Positions 25,641 through 37,459 of a stretch of 64,000 nucleotides of DNA are shown here, in pieces (the first letter of the stretch is position 1; each line of letters begins with the position of its first letter). A model generated the notes under the pieces. It searched no databases and was not told where the DNA came from. It saw only the letters and a program-made list of their open reading frames with translations. Source of the stretch: Phialophora verrucosa (lineage: Eukaryota; Ascomycota; Eurotiomycetes; Chaetothyriales; Herpotrichiellaceae); NCBI GenBank assembly GCA_002099365.1, contig MSED01000011.1, positions 563,001 to 627,000 on the forward strand, in the 5' to 3' direction. Both the position numbers and the translations under genes were made by a program.

Positions 25641-27622
25641 TGGCGCCGCAGTGAAAAGAAACGGTTGCGGAAATATGCACGTGAGCTCGGACCGGGAGCC
25701 GTTGTCTACACGGTCGGCTTTCAATGCGGCTACCCGAACATGGCGGGCGTTGCGGTCTTCAGAGCGCCAGAGTTCTTGTACGGCCTTGTCGAACAAGCTC
25801 CTGGACCGAAACCAGCGCCATAGAAGTTCTTCCGCATGAGCGGCCTCACCGTCTTCTTACAATACTCAATCCCATACATGTTTAGCAGAGAGACCCTTCG
25901 AGAGATTGCCGTAGCTTGCAAGGTCTTGCAAGCTACGACATCGGTAGGGCGATCGGCTGGCTCTCCTCGACGAACACCGCTTCCCTGTCCGGCGCCAGGA
26001 AAGGCATCTTTGCTCTGAGACTCTATCTGGATCGATCCATTGTTTCTGTTCCAATTGGGAAGGTGATGATGTAAAAGGGGAAAGTGGTGAGCCAGACGAT
26101 GTTCTTGCATCGCCTTCGACGCGGTCTGTAGTACCCTCACGCTCGGTAAGTCGGTTATCGTATTGCGGAAGCAGACAGTCCTGCGCGAATTTTTCTTCAA
26201 AGCTCCACGGCGAGGTGCAATGTTCATACTGTGACCAGGTCTGCAGCCTCATCAATAAGGTGGAAGGGAAACAACCAACCATCTTTGTCATAGATGTCAG
26301 TCTTGTTCGCACTCGTCCCAGGGATGAGGTCCATGTATCATCGGTGGTATTGGCGAAATCGTCAGTCGATCTCTCAATCTCGTCACCGTTAGCGGCTAGT
26401 TAGTGATCCGTCAGGTAGGGAGGGCGGCCCTCTGGTAAGGTCCCTCCTTGAAGCCAATGTGTTGATACCGATGCGTGGTCTCTGGCGGCGGGTTTCCGTG
26501 ACCGGCCCTGCGATCGAGTCCTTGGTACAACTCTGCAGAGTACCCGCCAGCGACAAGGGTGTTGGTGATCTCTGTCTATTTTGGAAAGGAAATCGGACGT
26601 AAATGGTCCCTCGCCTTCGCAGGTAACGGGATGACGGGCAGCTGACATCATGGAGGCCCCTTGTCAAGGGTGAAAGAAAACGCGCTGTGCAAATTCGAAG
26701 CTCCGCGTGAAATCAACATCAGTTGGACACATGTTGAGAATGCCACCCCGGCCCGCTAGCAACTCCTGGAAGGATTGACAGCTTCGGCCGGGAATGGGAG
26801 GGATGGTAAGTTCATATGTAGGAAAAGCTCCTCGTGAAATGTCTTCAGGAGCGGGCCCTGCCACTTTTGGGCCTGCCAGGTCCCAAAATGTTCCCAGGGG
26901 TCAGCGCTAGGTTTCACGGGGCTTTGGATAGCTGACTGTCTTTGCAAGCGTTGGACTGGCGGCTACCCCGCGGCAGCGGAGCTGGATGTACCGTCCTCTA
27001 CTTCCTCAGTTGCTCCTCCATTCTCAGATCTTCAAATTCCTTACTGACAACAAGAGTGGAACAAGCAGGCATGCATATCCCTCGTTCAAAGGATCCGCAT
27101 CACGAGGGAATGATGCGATCGGGACAGAGCTTTCGATTGGCATTTGCTGGGTTCCTCGGGTTGACTGTGACCCGTCTTGGACGGCGAGTCCCTGGCAAAG
27201 GTGCACATGGCATGAATTAAGGAATTCGGCCAGGTTCGTTTTGCCTGTTCTTCACCCGTAATATTGCTGTTGTTGTTCCTGCAGGCGTTTCACCGCGTCA
27301 AGCTCCTTGCCCAGTCGATCAAGTTCAGACGACATCTCCTACCTCCTGTATCACCATATGTCTTCTACGAGGATTTGTGCCGGAGAATAAAAGGAAGCGT
27401 ACAAGAGGCGGAAGGCTATTATCCTTTCTCATGGAATTGATCCCATCATGCGCAAGAAAGCAAGAGCAGGCAACAATTGTTTGGAAATTTCCTACCAGAG
27501 AAAGCATCCGTCACTGAACCATAACAGGAAAGTGGCGCGAGGCGGCAAGCTCCGAACCGCCGGTAGAGCCTCGGATGAAAAAATTCCCGACACCGAGGCG
27601 ACTTCTGTCCCGCTGACAACGG
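25641..27622. other. Unassigned region, fragmentary frames
   Basis: About 2 kb without a recognisable gene. A minus-strand stretch near 26,220-26,340 reads smoothly (TDIYDKDGWLFPFHLIDEAA) and may be a relic exon. A direct duplication of an 11-base string (AGCTTGCAAGG / TCTTGCAAGCT area, about 25,913-25,938) is an inverted, not coding, feature. Nothing can be named. Confidence 0.3.
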
Positions 27623-27626
27623 CTTC

Positions 27627-27793
27627 TGTGACGGGAAGGTTTGCCCGAGGGGCTGTAAAGACGCCGCCAAGGCGTCACAGGCCGTATGGGTGCTCGGGAC
27701 CCACGCGTAATAATACCGTAGGCCTTCGTAACTATATAGTCAGGCGTCGCCCCCGACCCCTTCGAATACGACCATGTCCTCCATTGAGTCACC
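27627..27793 (-). mobile_element. Short LTR-like element, copy 1 (167 bp)
   Basis: It is nearly identical to 43,334-43,484 apart from about 16 extra bases near its left end. It starts TGTGACGG and ends GAGTCACC, and is flanked by the 4-bp direct repeat CTTC (27,623-27,626 and 27,794-27,797). A CTATATAG TATA-like box is present. It is probably a solo LTR. No full-length parent is in this window. Confidence 0.75.
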
Positions 27794-28140
27794 CTTCGCT
27801 TCCCGCCTGATCACGCCTCACCATTCTACTTGTACATTTCTGATCCGAATTATGGAAGTTCAACATTCATTCACTCTCTGCGCGCATTTACTCGGGTGAA
27901 TGCTCATCACATCGTCTTTACACACGCAGAAGATATCCTTGTCGAGGCGACAGAAGACACAAAATGCACCGTCACGGGCCTCCTTGACTGGGAAGACAGT
28001 GGCTTCTCTCCCGAGCATCACGAATCCACGAAATTAACGAACTGGATGGGAACGACCGAAGAGGGGAACTGGTTGAGATTTCTTCCTCCCGGCATTTCGC
28101 CCCACAAGTTCCCTGTGGAATCGCTGCTGTATCATGTCTG
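27794..28140 (+). pseudogene. APH-type phosphotransferase, C-terminal half relic
   Basis: The frame from about 27,810 reads SDPNYGSSTF, then HHIVFTHAEDILVEA and VTGLLDWEDSGFSPEHHE. It then ends after WLRFLP. These match the catalytic loop (usually FTHGDLxxxNILV) and the DWE/DxxG-type metal-binding segment of the fungal aminoglycoside-phosphotransferase/choline-kinase-like family. The catalytic loop is damaged: the HGDLxxxN block is shortened to HAEDI. The N-terminal lobe is missing here, and the short LTR-like element sits just upstream. It is not functional as seen. Confidence 0.7.
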
Positions 28141-28575
28141 GAGTCGGCATCTCGAATGCGATCTACGACGCTCCAGCCCTTGGATGATGGCGCCACGCTT
28201 TCTTTCCAGTGCCCTTTTGGCTCTCTTGGAAGTTTCATCGTCTTCATCGTCAGTGCATTCCTCCTCCGATTTTTCGAGCATATCCAGCACATACTCTTGA
28301 CAATCCCACTCCGGAGTTTCGTTGTCAACCGCTGTTGTTTGTGCAACCTGGTGCACCATGGCAATCTCGCCTGGGTTGATCGCGTCTAAAAAGATCATTT
28401 GGAGATAGGACTGCGAGTTTCTTGGGCTGGCGTTCACCACATTGCGTTTGATGGTTGGGTGACTGCCGGTAACTACAAAAATGTAATCTTGACGTCCGTT
28501 CGGTACAGCGCCCAATGTTGATGATTTTCCATAGTGCGGCCGATAGAATGCGACATAGAGCTTCGGGGTTCCCAT
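28132..28575 (-). CDS. Small fungal hypothetical protein with compensated frameshift
   Basis: An open 147-aa frame starts at a true ATG (28,573-28,575). It begins GTPKLYVAFYRPHYG, continues VTGSHPTIKRNVV and VDNETPEWDCQEYVLDML, and ends in a charged, acidic-then-basic tail. This resembles a common family of about 150-aa fungal proteins of unknown function. Family members usually have an HWALY-like segment after the Tyr-Gly. Here that segment (HQHWALY) is readable only in the neighbouring frame at about 28,495-28,530. A one-base gain in an A-run and a later one-base loss have scrambled about 13 codons while keeping the ORF open. It runs convergent to the APH relic, with slight overlap. Function unknown; possibly non-functional. 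Confidence 0.55.
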   Translation of the reverse strand: MGTPKLYVAFYRPHYGKSSTLGAVPNGRQDYIFVVTGSHPTIKRNVVNASPRNSQSYLQMIFLDAINPGEIAMVHQVAQTTAVDNETPEWDCQEYVLDMLEKSEEECTDDEDDETSKRAKRALERKRGAIIQGLERRRSHSRCRLQT

Positions 28576-29240
28576 GATGATTCGATATCTATCCTGGCGT
28601 CAAAGAGAGATACAGACATGCGGGCAGCCGTTGTCCAACCTGACAGCCAAGTATCTATGTTTTCGTCGTCGACGAGTCAAGATTCCCTTCTGAGTAGGTG
28701 TGCAGGCTCTTCACACTGACTGTTCGGCTTCAAGGAAAGATTTCGAAAAAGAACAGCCCCTTATGAGGGGATTTGGGTGTTTCGTCCACAGTCAATCGAT
28801 GTTGTCTTCAATGCACTCCGAAACATGGCTGTCTACTGCTCGCGCACGGAACACCAGTCCCGTAACAAATGAGCCAGCTTGGAGCCTTGCGGGAGCAAAG
28901 CACCTAAGTGAGTGCATTTGAGAAATTTCATGCGCAAATACGGAAGGACATAGACACAGCTGTTCACCCTGTGAATGGCCATCCCTCCAATTAGTGGGCT
29001 ACCGAAACCCCTCTCTGGCACGGCAGTCCCAACAGAACCTGTTGAAAGGCCGAGGATTCATGACAGTCCTGACCGACAGGGGCTCCAGGAAGCAGCCACG
29101 TAATCATGCTCACATGATGCCTGGACTTCAGACTACCCCAAACTTGAACGCTCCACGTCCCTGTAGAGGAGGGCGACAGCCGAGTGCCTGTGCTTATCCT
29201 AGGCAACCCTCTTTTGCACCGCGGCGAAAGTATCTTGACC
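28576..29240. other. No gene recognised
   Basis: Short chance frames on both strands. The plus strand shows a smooth stretch near 28,735-28,870 (PYEGIWVFRPQSIDVVFNAL) that could be a relic exon. No family was recognised. Confidence 0.3.
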
Positions 29241-29244
29241 TTGG

Positions 29245-30028
29245 GCGACAGGAAATCATTTCAATTTGTACGCCAAACATTTCATACCTCTTGAGTCCGA
29301 TTCAGCAATCTTCTCCGGTTTGATGCACCGACTTGGCGTCAGAGATCAACTAGAGTTCGTCGACATATATTCGCTTGATGACGGTTGTCTCATCGACGTT
29401 CTCCACCCGGTCTTTGCGGTGATTGCTATCTTTACCGACGTCGATACTACGAATCACCCTATGTCGGGATTCGGAGACAATCACGTAACATGCAAAGAGG
29501 AGCACGAGTTGTGTGGGCTGGGCAAACCATCAATAATGCCTGTGTCTTCTATGCCATGCATGCCTTATGCAGTGTGCAATGGCCATGCAAGGCAGTTCAT
29601 CCGTTAGAGAAGCCTCAATTTCGTGTGACATTCAGATTTATCTAACAGGTCCTGGATCAATCTTGGACGCGATAATACAGGCTCGCCGAAATCCGCAAGA
29701 GTTGGCCGCTCTCATCGAAGACTCGGAGCAGATTCAGGTCGAGTACACTGAGGCAGCCAACGAAGGGTCCACTGCTGCGGGTGCAGCAACTGATGAGGTT
29801 GAACGCCACTATGTATGCTTCACAAAAGCAACAAGCTCCCAGCTCTGGCTTCTAGATGGAGAGCAAGATGGACCACTCTCTTGCGACGAAAGCTTTGGAG
29901 CAGACCTTGACGTGTTGGAGAGTCCGAGTCGAGATCACATTCAAAAATTCATTGATGAACATGGAAAGGACGCTTCGGACAGATTTGCGATGATGGCATT
30001 GGTTCAATCAGAGCTATTCACGAAATAG
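29245..30028 (+). pseudogene. Ubiquitin C-terminal hydrolase (peptidase C12) relic
   Basis: The first frame gives KHFIPLESDSAIFSGLMHRL and VRDQLEFVDIYSLDD, the usual UCH N-terminus. A second frame carries the active-site block VWAGQTINNACVFYA, with the oxyanion Gln at 29,523-25 and the nucleophile Cys at 29,541-43. The third part (about 29,650-30,028) has GPGSILDAIIQARRNPQE, then VERHYVCF with the catalytic His (29,807-09) and LWLLDGE with the Asp (29,855-57). All four catalytic residues are present. They sit in two different frames, with at least two frameshifts (around 29,420-29,480 and 29,600-29,650) and extra sequence before the last part. UCH enzymes remove small adducts from ubiquitin. 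This copy is broken. Confidence 0.8.
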
Positions 30029-30049
30029 CATTTTTGGAAAATAGTTGCG

Positions 30050-32935
30050 ACCCCCCGAGAGATCGATTGCGCTTTCACCTGGTGCAGTCAGTGCTCCGTA
30101 TTCAAACATGCGCAACTGTCTGCAACTCCCAAATCGCAAGGCAGTTTCTTCCGGGATGCGGCAACATGTAACGGTGTGCAGCCCGCGCAATCTACACCGT
30201 TTGGATCTGCACCAGCCCGCAAGAGAACACCAATCACAGCGAGGCAATTGTGTTGAGGATCACTGCGACTCGAGCCTGCAAAAGCGAGATAGAGTAGAGG
30301 CAATTCCCCCTGGGACGAACGTCGCGACTGTCTTGGGTTGGCTCCACAGAGAATCAGCCGCTGTGCAGCTTCCGCAAATCCATACTCGGTCGCCCATGCC
30401 GAGTGGAATTTCAACGAGAGTCCTTCTTTTCACTGTCGGCCAAATCTAGGGTGGGATGCGAAAGATATACCCCTAGCCTTTCGAATTCTAGATCAATCCC
30501 TGATAGCGCTCGATGGACTTGGCCAAAGTCTTGTTTCTCGAGATAATCGTGGAGCAATGAAATTCGACATAAGTATTCGTCGATATTTCTTTTCTCTTCC
30601 TTCATCGGCCTAGAGATCAATATGCTATCAATCATGTTCTGGAGGGCGGTGCTGGAAGCTTTCCTGCCAGCAAACCATATCGAAAGGAACTCACCGCTTA
30701 CCTCCCGACCTCATCTTCGTCCTCTGGTCGTGCTCCAACTTCTACCAAATGTTGCAGCATTTCCATAGCCTTCGGGAGTCCCAGATTTTTGCGACAGTAA
30801 TAGGCAGCATACAGCAAATGGTCAGTCGAATCAAAGATATCAAGAAGGAAACCCCCCCATATGCGACACTAAGGCCATAGGAATCAATGTCCAATGTCGA
30901 TGCTCCGCCAGATTTTATCAAGTCTGTCACCAGCTCTGGCTCGCCTTCGTAAATCATCGTGACCAAAGGCCGGGCATAGGGTCCCTCGTATCTCCGTGTT
31001 GCTTGGTGATTGGAGGCGAGCTCAAGCGAGAGCCCAGAGCCCTGGCACGAGCCCAAAGGCTTGCTGTTCGAACACATGGGTGCTTCATTGGACACATAGA
31101 CGCACATTACTGGGGGAGCCCGCACTGGAGCCAACATTGTCGTGGGCCTTGAAATTCAGTCGTTCACAGTACTGTTCGGTCACACTGTCCTCCACTGGCC
31201 AAAAAGGTAAATGCAACACCCGAGTTGATATTTCTCTTGAATAAGGGTTGACAAGGGATTTCAGCGGCACAGTTTCCAGTTCTCTTCTGTAAACGCTGCT
31301 CACACCCTCCACGCACACGCTCCCCCCTGAGTTGATACTTCAGGGTCAGCGCTGTGGACAAGTTTGGCGGCTTCCTCCAACACACGGAACTTCTAGTCTC
31401 TTTTTCCGAAGTCCGAAGCAAATATCAATGTCTCTGCAACTGCAATCTCATCACAACCATCTAGTAGGTGTCGTGTGTTGTGGATATTGCTCAAAAAAGC
31501 GTCGAGAGGCGGCTGCATAAGGCCGACATCTCGAATTCTGTCAAAGTCAGTTCGCGCAATCGTGTTTGTGCCGGGAATACCCCCAGCGGCTCCAGATCAT
31601 ACTTCTTGTCAAGTAACGCGTGACATATGCCTTTGGTTGCCCAGCGTTGCGAAGCTTCCCTGTCCCACGCCGGGTCCTCAGCCAATTTTCCGTAAGATCA
31701 GACAGAGACCAGGCGCGTGATGAACCGTTGGGCTAGACACTCGAACAGTCATCCAGACATCCTTTGTCTTTCAGAATCGAGATGCTTGGATCCAGATGTA
31801 TCGCATCAAATATCTCTTCAACGGTGGCATCGAAGCTCGACGGAGGGAGATCCTCTCCACCCTTTTCATCCCTTCGTTTGACAGGCTTACAGCCACGTTG
31901 TATGGCTATGTCCGGGATACCTTTTGTCCCAAAGAAAATAAATAAGAGCTTTAACAAGTTTGTCGCCAGAGGATTGAGGTCATGGGACGCCGGCAAGTTC
32001 TTGAGCATTTCACACTTCGTAGTCACGACGGTGTTTGAGTGCGTCTTGGTCTGGACAAACGTGTTCAGAACCTTTGCATGGAGCGGAGATCCGAAGGACA
32101 ACAGAATGCTCTTCGAGATTGGATAACATCAGCTTGTAGATGTAGCGCTGAAAATAGCGGTCGAATGCCCTACCGCAATTTTCGAAAAGACTGACATGCT
32201 TGGAGAAGAATGTTCGGATGACTGGAGAGTCGCTTTTGCAATTGGTTCCATGGGCTCAGGTTGACTGTCGCAAGGAATATGGAGAACCCATAGTGTTAAT
32301 TGGGAGAGTTCAAGATACCAGCTTCGATGCCCAACGTAGATGCTTTCGTCCCTGTTCATCGCCGGCTTGATAGTGTTCCTCGAGAAATTGGGCCGTGGCA
32401 AATCTCTTGCCGAATCGCGGTTGCTCGAATTTGTACACTTCGAAGTCTACGTGTAGAATCCCGAGACCAGCAAAAGCCGCTCTCCTCTCCTTTGGCGAAG
32501 TTGTGTCCAGGCGTGCCACGTCGTCCGAGACACTATTGATTGTCGACGGCATTTCCAGACGATTGGCAAGTAATGTGATCTCGCTAATCCGCCCGCCCGC
32601 CCAGTTCATCCACCAGTTTTGGTAGCTTTTGGAAACCAGTTCCGTGGATTGAGTCTCTTCTCTGCTCCGTTTCCGGCTGCAGGAGGGTTCGTATACTTGC
32701 CATGCTTCAGTGAGCCCCGATAAGGTATCCCTCAACAGATGCTGATTTCCATACTGTTGCAAGGTCGTGAGAGGTGTTTGCAAGATCAAAGCGAAGGCTG
32801 CGTCGAGCTGGTCTGCCATTGGGATAGGTGTAGAGGATGGAAGAAGGCGATAACCACGTTCGCCCTTGTTGTGATGACCTTTCACACCAGAGGCAAAGGT
32901 CTTAATCCAGGGAGTTTTTCGGTCACCGAACACTA
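30050..32935 (-). pseudogene. Ankyrin-repeat protein relic
   Basis: A series of minus-strand frames reads through nearly 3 kb. The N-terminal part (32,935-32,310) is a 200-aa open stretch with no known domain (QLDAAFALILQTPLTTLQQY). Ankyrin-like units follow: LVTMIYEGEPELVTDLIKSG (about 30,930), LPKAMEMLQHLVEVGARPED (about 30,740), and, near the C-terminus, FAEAAQRLILCGANP and VIGVLLRAGADPNGVDCAGC with TPLHVAAS (30,160-30,270). A good intron (GTAAGC..CAG) lies at about 30,655-30,705. Stops and frame changes near 32,310, 31,730, 31,490 and 31,420 break the gene. The family mediates protein contacts; the partner is unknown. Confidence 0.65.
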
Positions 32936-33129
32936 CGCCGGGTGGTCATCTTCAGCATTGCAACAGGCGCAGCCTGTTTGGGAGCAGCTTTCTTAGGAAC
33001 ATTTTTTCAGTCTCGGACAATTCGAGGCATGGTAACGCACTGTCTCTCCCTCCCCTGCTTTGCCCGGGATGATTTGCTTGAACGTGCTAGGTGCATCCCA
33101 ACCTATCCGGTCTTGGGTCTCAAGTAATC

Positions 33130-33935
33130 GTTCCACGCTGTGTCAGCCGAAGAGACAGAAGTGCGAGCCACATATTAGACAAGCTCTGATGGACGCCAAA
33201 GAAAAGCACCCCCTACTCTAAAGAGAAGACCGAGGCTTGAACTCCGCTCCTGCAACAGATGTCTCTACAGTTCAGTATTAGCGGCGAAGAGAACGAGAAC
33301 ATTCACTCGTTGCCGAGAACAAGTGACGGAATCTGGGAAACCCACTCATGGTAATAAATCTCTCACCTATCCCCACTCTCCTGCTCGCTGATCCTCCTCT
33401 GGCATCGTGCGGCGTGCGTCTTCGTGTTTGGCACGCTGCGTTTCTGGAGCCGAGATGTGCGTTTGGAGCGACGATTCCTTCTCCCCGGGTTGTGCGCGAC
33501 ACTCGCGGCGATGTTTGGCAGTTGATGGGCCATCTGGCTGGGCTGATCCCTTTTTCCAGTCGATGCTTATCACGTCGTAAGTCATGTCCATGCGTTGTCG
33601 GCGATCGACAGGAGAGGGTCTTCGTCCTTCGAACGTCCTAAGTCCACGACTATAGCTAGAGGAACGTATATGTAAAGCTTTGTGCTGTCGAGTCTCGTCC
33701 TGACGTCGGCAACAATTACAGAGTCTACCAGAGATAGAAACCTAGACAAGAAGAAGTCGAGGGCGTCAGGTCTAACACTTTGGCGTTTGAGCATATACAA
33801 AATTTTACCGTGGGCAGATCGGTACTTCCAAAACACACGGGTCCACTACAATCATATCTGCGTCAAAAGACTCTATCCACCCATCACAAAACTCTCGCTT
33901 CTATCACAACCATACCGACATCGATTGAAACCCCG
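33130..33935. other. Downstream flank with one unassigned minus-strand frame
   Basis: A minus-strand open stretch of about 84 codons (33,836-33,582) contains LYIYVPLAIVVDLGRSKDED and may be a relic of an unrecognised protein lying just downstream of the intact minus-strand gene. The remainder shows nothing supportable. Confidence 0.3.
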
Positions 33936-35162
33936 TTATAAATACCTCTTAGTTTTGTCGCCGACCAACCCTGCACGTTCGTTGCTTATGCGAAGCCACT
34001 CGCGGCACCTCAAGACAGCCTCGGTTCGAAGGCGGTTCTTTAGTTCTGTTCGGAGTTCGTCCCAGTTGAAGGATGTCATTTGAGGATCGTCGATGGAGAG
34101 AAAGTCGGCGAGTTGAAACTGAGGAGACGCATTTGTTGGAGGAATGATAAACATTCGACCTCCTCTTCGCCTTGGTTGCCCAGTCCTAGGGTTGTGAGTC
34201 CAAATCTCTACAAAGACTTCTGAGATTTGTCCTACCCACTGATATCCTTTGAACTCCACCGGGCCATATTCTCCCTGAAGAGAAAAATCTCCCCCCCTAA
34301 TCTGAGACTCATTCCGAGGCATATTGAGTTCGTCACAAATATCCAAGTCGTCAAGTGGGCATCGGTATTTCGGACTTTCCGTGATGCTGATGAGAACAGC
34401 CATAGAACATGTCGGTTGACCGATGAGCCAGGCTCGAAGGTCTTCCTGAAGGCTGTCATATTTTTCAGAGAAGCCAACCTCAAGAGCCCATTTCAGCTCA
34501 TGTTGAGTATCGTCATTGTTCGTCATAAAAATTCCGATATCCGGGACTTTGATTGTCCCTTGATATTCTGCGTCAAACCCATTTGTCTTTATATTTGTAC
34601 AAATCTGAATCCTGTTGCGGACACGTTCAGGAAGGGCTCGACGTAGGACAGCAAAGTGTTCATGAAGAAAGTCGATAGTGGTTTCGTGGAACCAGGAAGT
34701 CATAGGGTCGATTTTGAGGGTTGATGTGGCCGAGTTGTATGAAAATCTAGGCCACCTGTGAATAGCACTCAGTAAAATATCCTTCAATAAAGGACACCCG
34801 AAAGGAGAGATGATTCTGAATATGCACGTACTTTTTGGACTTCGGGCTGTCAAGATCGAACTCCTCACATAAACTCAACCACTCACGCCGAGATATCCTG
34901 CAGATAAAGACCTTCTCGGGGTCGTAGTCTCTGGTTCTCAATTGAGGGTTGTAAAATTGCTGTAGATATGTACGCGCTTGTTCAATTCCAGTTGGAGACT
35001 GTTGTATAGCCGGTGCGCTCTGCTTGGGTCGGGAAGCGGAAGGATAATCTGAGAGTTGTTAACGACTGGAATGGAAGAGCGTGAAGTACTCTGACCATGT
35101 CGCTGAGATGTAGCCGAGCCCAAACGATTCACACCGTCTTCTGAATCCATGTTTCGAGACAT
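33936..35162 (-). CDS. Intact 3-exon protein, PD-(D/E)XK nuclease-like motif
   Basis: The exons are 35,162-35,096, 35,048-34,832 and 34,755-33,936. The introns are 47 nt (GTCAGA..CTCAG) and 76 nt (GTACGT..CACAG). Joined length is 1,104 nt, a 367-aa protein with no internal stop. Residues 1-60 are polar and probably disordered. Residues 96-205 carry a helix-rich segment (WFHETTIDFLHEHFAVLRRA), then PDIGIF (Pro166-Asp167) and, 19 residues later, ALEVGFSEKYD (Glu187). PD..ExG is reminiscent of the PD-(D/E)XK nuclease fold, where a Lys normally follows, so activity is uncertain. The C-terminal half holds GYQWVGQISEVFVEIW and a basic helix ending in RAGLVGDKTKRYL. Similar fungal hypothetical proteins exist. 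The start ATG is favoured by the CT-rich leader immediately upstream. Confidence 0.75.
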
Positions 35163-35350
35163 TGAATGAAGCTGGAAGAGATGGTGGTGAACTCAAGTCT
35201 CGCCTTCCGACAAGACACGAGAGGCAAAGAGACAAGTTCCACCCTCGGACGAGAGAGATGAGAGACAAAGGGAAGACCAGAGATGGGGTGAAAAGGGTAA
35301 GACAGGAGTAGGGGATATGAAAGGACAAAGGACGCGCTCAGTGAGCGACT
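35163..35350 (-). promoter_or_regulatory. CT-rich promoter/5' leader of the PD-motif gene
   Basis: Read on the minus strand, these bases are strongly pyrimidine-rich (repeated TCTCTC, CTTTGTC, CCCCTACTCC), ending in TTCATTCA just before the ATG at 35,162. Such tracts are common immediately upstream of fungal start codons. No TATA box is obvious. Confidence 0.55.
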
Positions 35351-37459
35351 GGTAGCTCTAGAAATGGAACAAAGAAATCGAGAGGTCCGAGTGCGTGGCG
35401 GAATGGAACATTCCTGATGACATTCATTCCTGGATCGCAGCGTCAGTATTCCGTCGCATACCGGTCTTGAAGTCGGATGGAAAGGGCCAAGGCAGAAGAT
35501 GAGCCTAGGACTAGCAGGTTTCAGTACCATCCGACACCCTCCCTTTGCTCGCCGCTCCTTCGTCTTGTCTTGTCTCTCTTCCAAGACAATCCCGTTCGTA
35601 TCGAATCACCCACAGCTCTCATCCGGACGGGAACCCAAAGAAACAAACAAACCGAGTCGGTCGTTGTCTTATCAGTCGGAGGACTTGGGCGGTCACGACT
35701 GACTAGAGGGCAAATCGCCGAGGAGGAGAACGTCCGGCGATGCGTGCGTGGCCTGTTTGTAGGCGCTGGATGATCTCAAGCTTCGACACGAGGTTGTCCG
35801 TCATATCATGGATGAGCTGGGCATTTGTACGAGGCTGAAGTGGACGATAGAGTGTTCTGATGGCTTCCTGCTGGCAGGCAACATGCACATTTCGGAATTT
35901 AATAGGCGGCACCAAACTCGGCACCGAATTCGTCCCGCGCCAACTTCGGCTAATTATCGTCTTGGCATTCCATTTGTATGGTAATCGCACCAATCCATTG
36001 TGCTCTGGTGATCTCTATCTGAGGATACTCTTGACTCTTGACCTCGCCGTCGCCATTGTGTGTGGACGTGTAACAGCACTCAGCCCTGTCGTTCAGCCTG
36101 TGAGCCTCCTGAGATTCGGCCATCTGGCCAACTGGAGGTAAAATGTAAGCGCTTTCGAAGGGAACAAAGCCATGTATTCTTGTGATCCGCATCGTTTTGC
36201 GCCCGTCATTGTCGTGGGTGGAGGCAAGGCCACATGGTTTTGGATGGTGAATTCCGAGTGGTAGGCATTGTTAGTTGACTTGATGGTAGCTCGTGTCTGA
36301 AAGGTCGACGCCGGCCGTATGACTGCTTTGTAGGTTTCTCAGGATTACCTTCGAGTGCTTCGACATGCAAGTCAGGATTGTTCCCTGAGGAAAGCAAGGC
36401 CTAGAGATCTCAGCGAAGGCAGGGACAGGACTCTTGCAGTCACATCAAGCTCGATCACGGCCGCGAAAGCTCGGATTGGACGGGTTAACAAGCGCCTTGA
36501 CAATTCAGGACTTGAGTGGCAACTCTGTTGATCTGCTTCACAAATCCAGTCTCACACAGACTAAATTAAAAAGATATGCGCTTTTGGTCAAGATCAGATA
36601 ATCTGGGCTAGCAAGCTGTGGTTCAATTGTCACCTCAAAGGGTATTTGGATATTGTAGCAGAACCTGCTTCTCCTGGACAGCAGGTTCTCAACACCGAAA
36701 TTGCCCTTACTATTGACGACTACCTGAGGCCTCAAGAAACACCTGCCAACCGTGAAATAAACTCCTGGGCTGAGGCGTAAGGGGCGGATAATTGACATCC
36801 CCAAAGCCACGCTAGAAAGTGGGCAGATGACAGCAATCACCGTCACACGCTGCCATAGCACAAGCAAAAGGTCTCAAAGGGGTAAACGGTGCTTGATACC
36901 TATATCATTGCCGCTACTGTGGAAAAGACTGGATCTTGAGGTTTTCCTCTTCGATCCTTGGGGCCTAACGGCGTGTTGTGCTCTTCGGCACTGGGTCTCG
37001 ATGTTCCGTCCGTGTCTTCCTCGGTCTTCTTTGGCGGTAGTTTGGAATTGTCCTTTGGGGTGTCTGGCATGTCGGTCCGAGTCAAGAACTTTGCGGCTTT
37101 GAGGAACAAATCACTTGAGCCGTTTGTGTATTCCTCGATCAGCGACGAGCATCCAGATGGCCAGCAATACTCTGACATTCAATGGACCGGATACTCTGAG
37201 AGAAGGTCTGGAATGAAGCAGACAGTTTTTGGAAATGATTTTGGCGCTGTAACACCTTCTGGTTGACAACCAGACCACCTGGAGCGTCTTGATCAGCAAC
37301 ATGCATCTCCGATGGCCTGTTGTTGCTCCTAGACGCTAACAGACATCGAGATCTTGAATCTTCGACAATGCATGCACGGTTCGTCACACTCAACACGGAT
37401 CCGCGGACGGACCGAAAGAACGTGACAGCCGTCAGTCAGACCCATGCAGATTGAGTGGA
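35351..37459. other. Unassigned region
   Basis: Several minus-strand frames of 60-110 codons (35,703-35,993; 35,950-36,192; 36,538-36,867; 37,139-37,396) follow one another without a recognisable domain. They could be exons of an eroded gene, but no splice-consistent joining was found. Otherwise nothing is seen. Confidence 0.3.

Noticed and set aside
35129..35584. 151-codon minus-strand frame upstream of the PD-motif gene
   Set aside because: It is Ser/Leu-rich because the DNA is a CT-rich promoter/leader tract, and it runs into the true start region of the intact gene in another frame.
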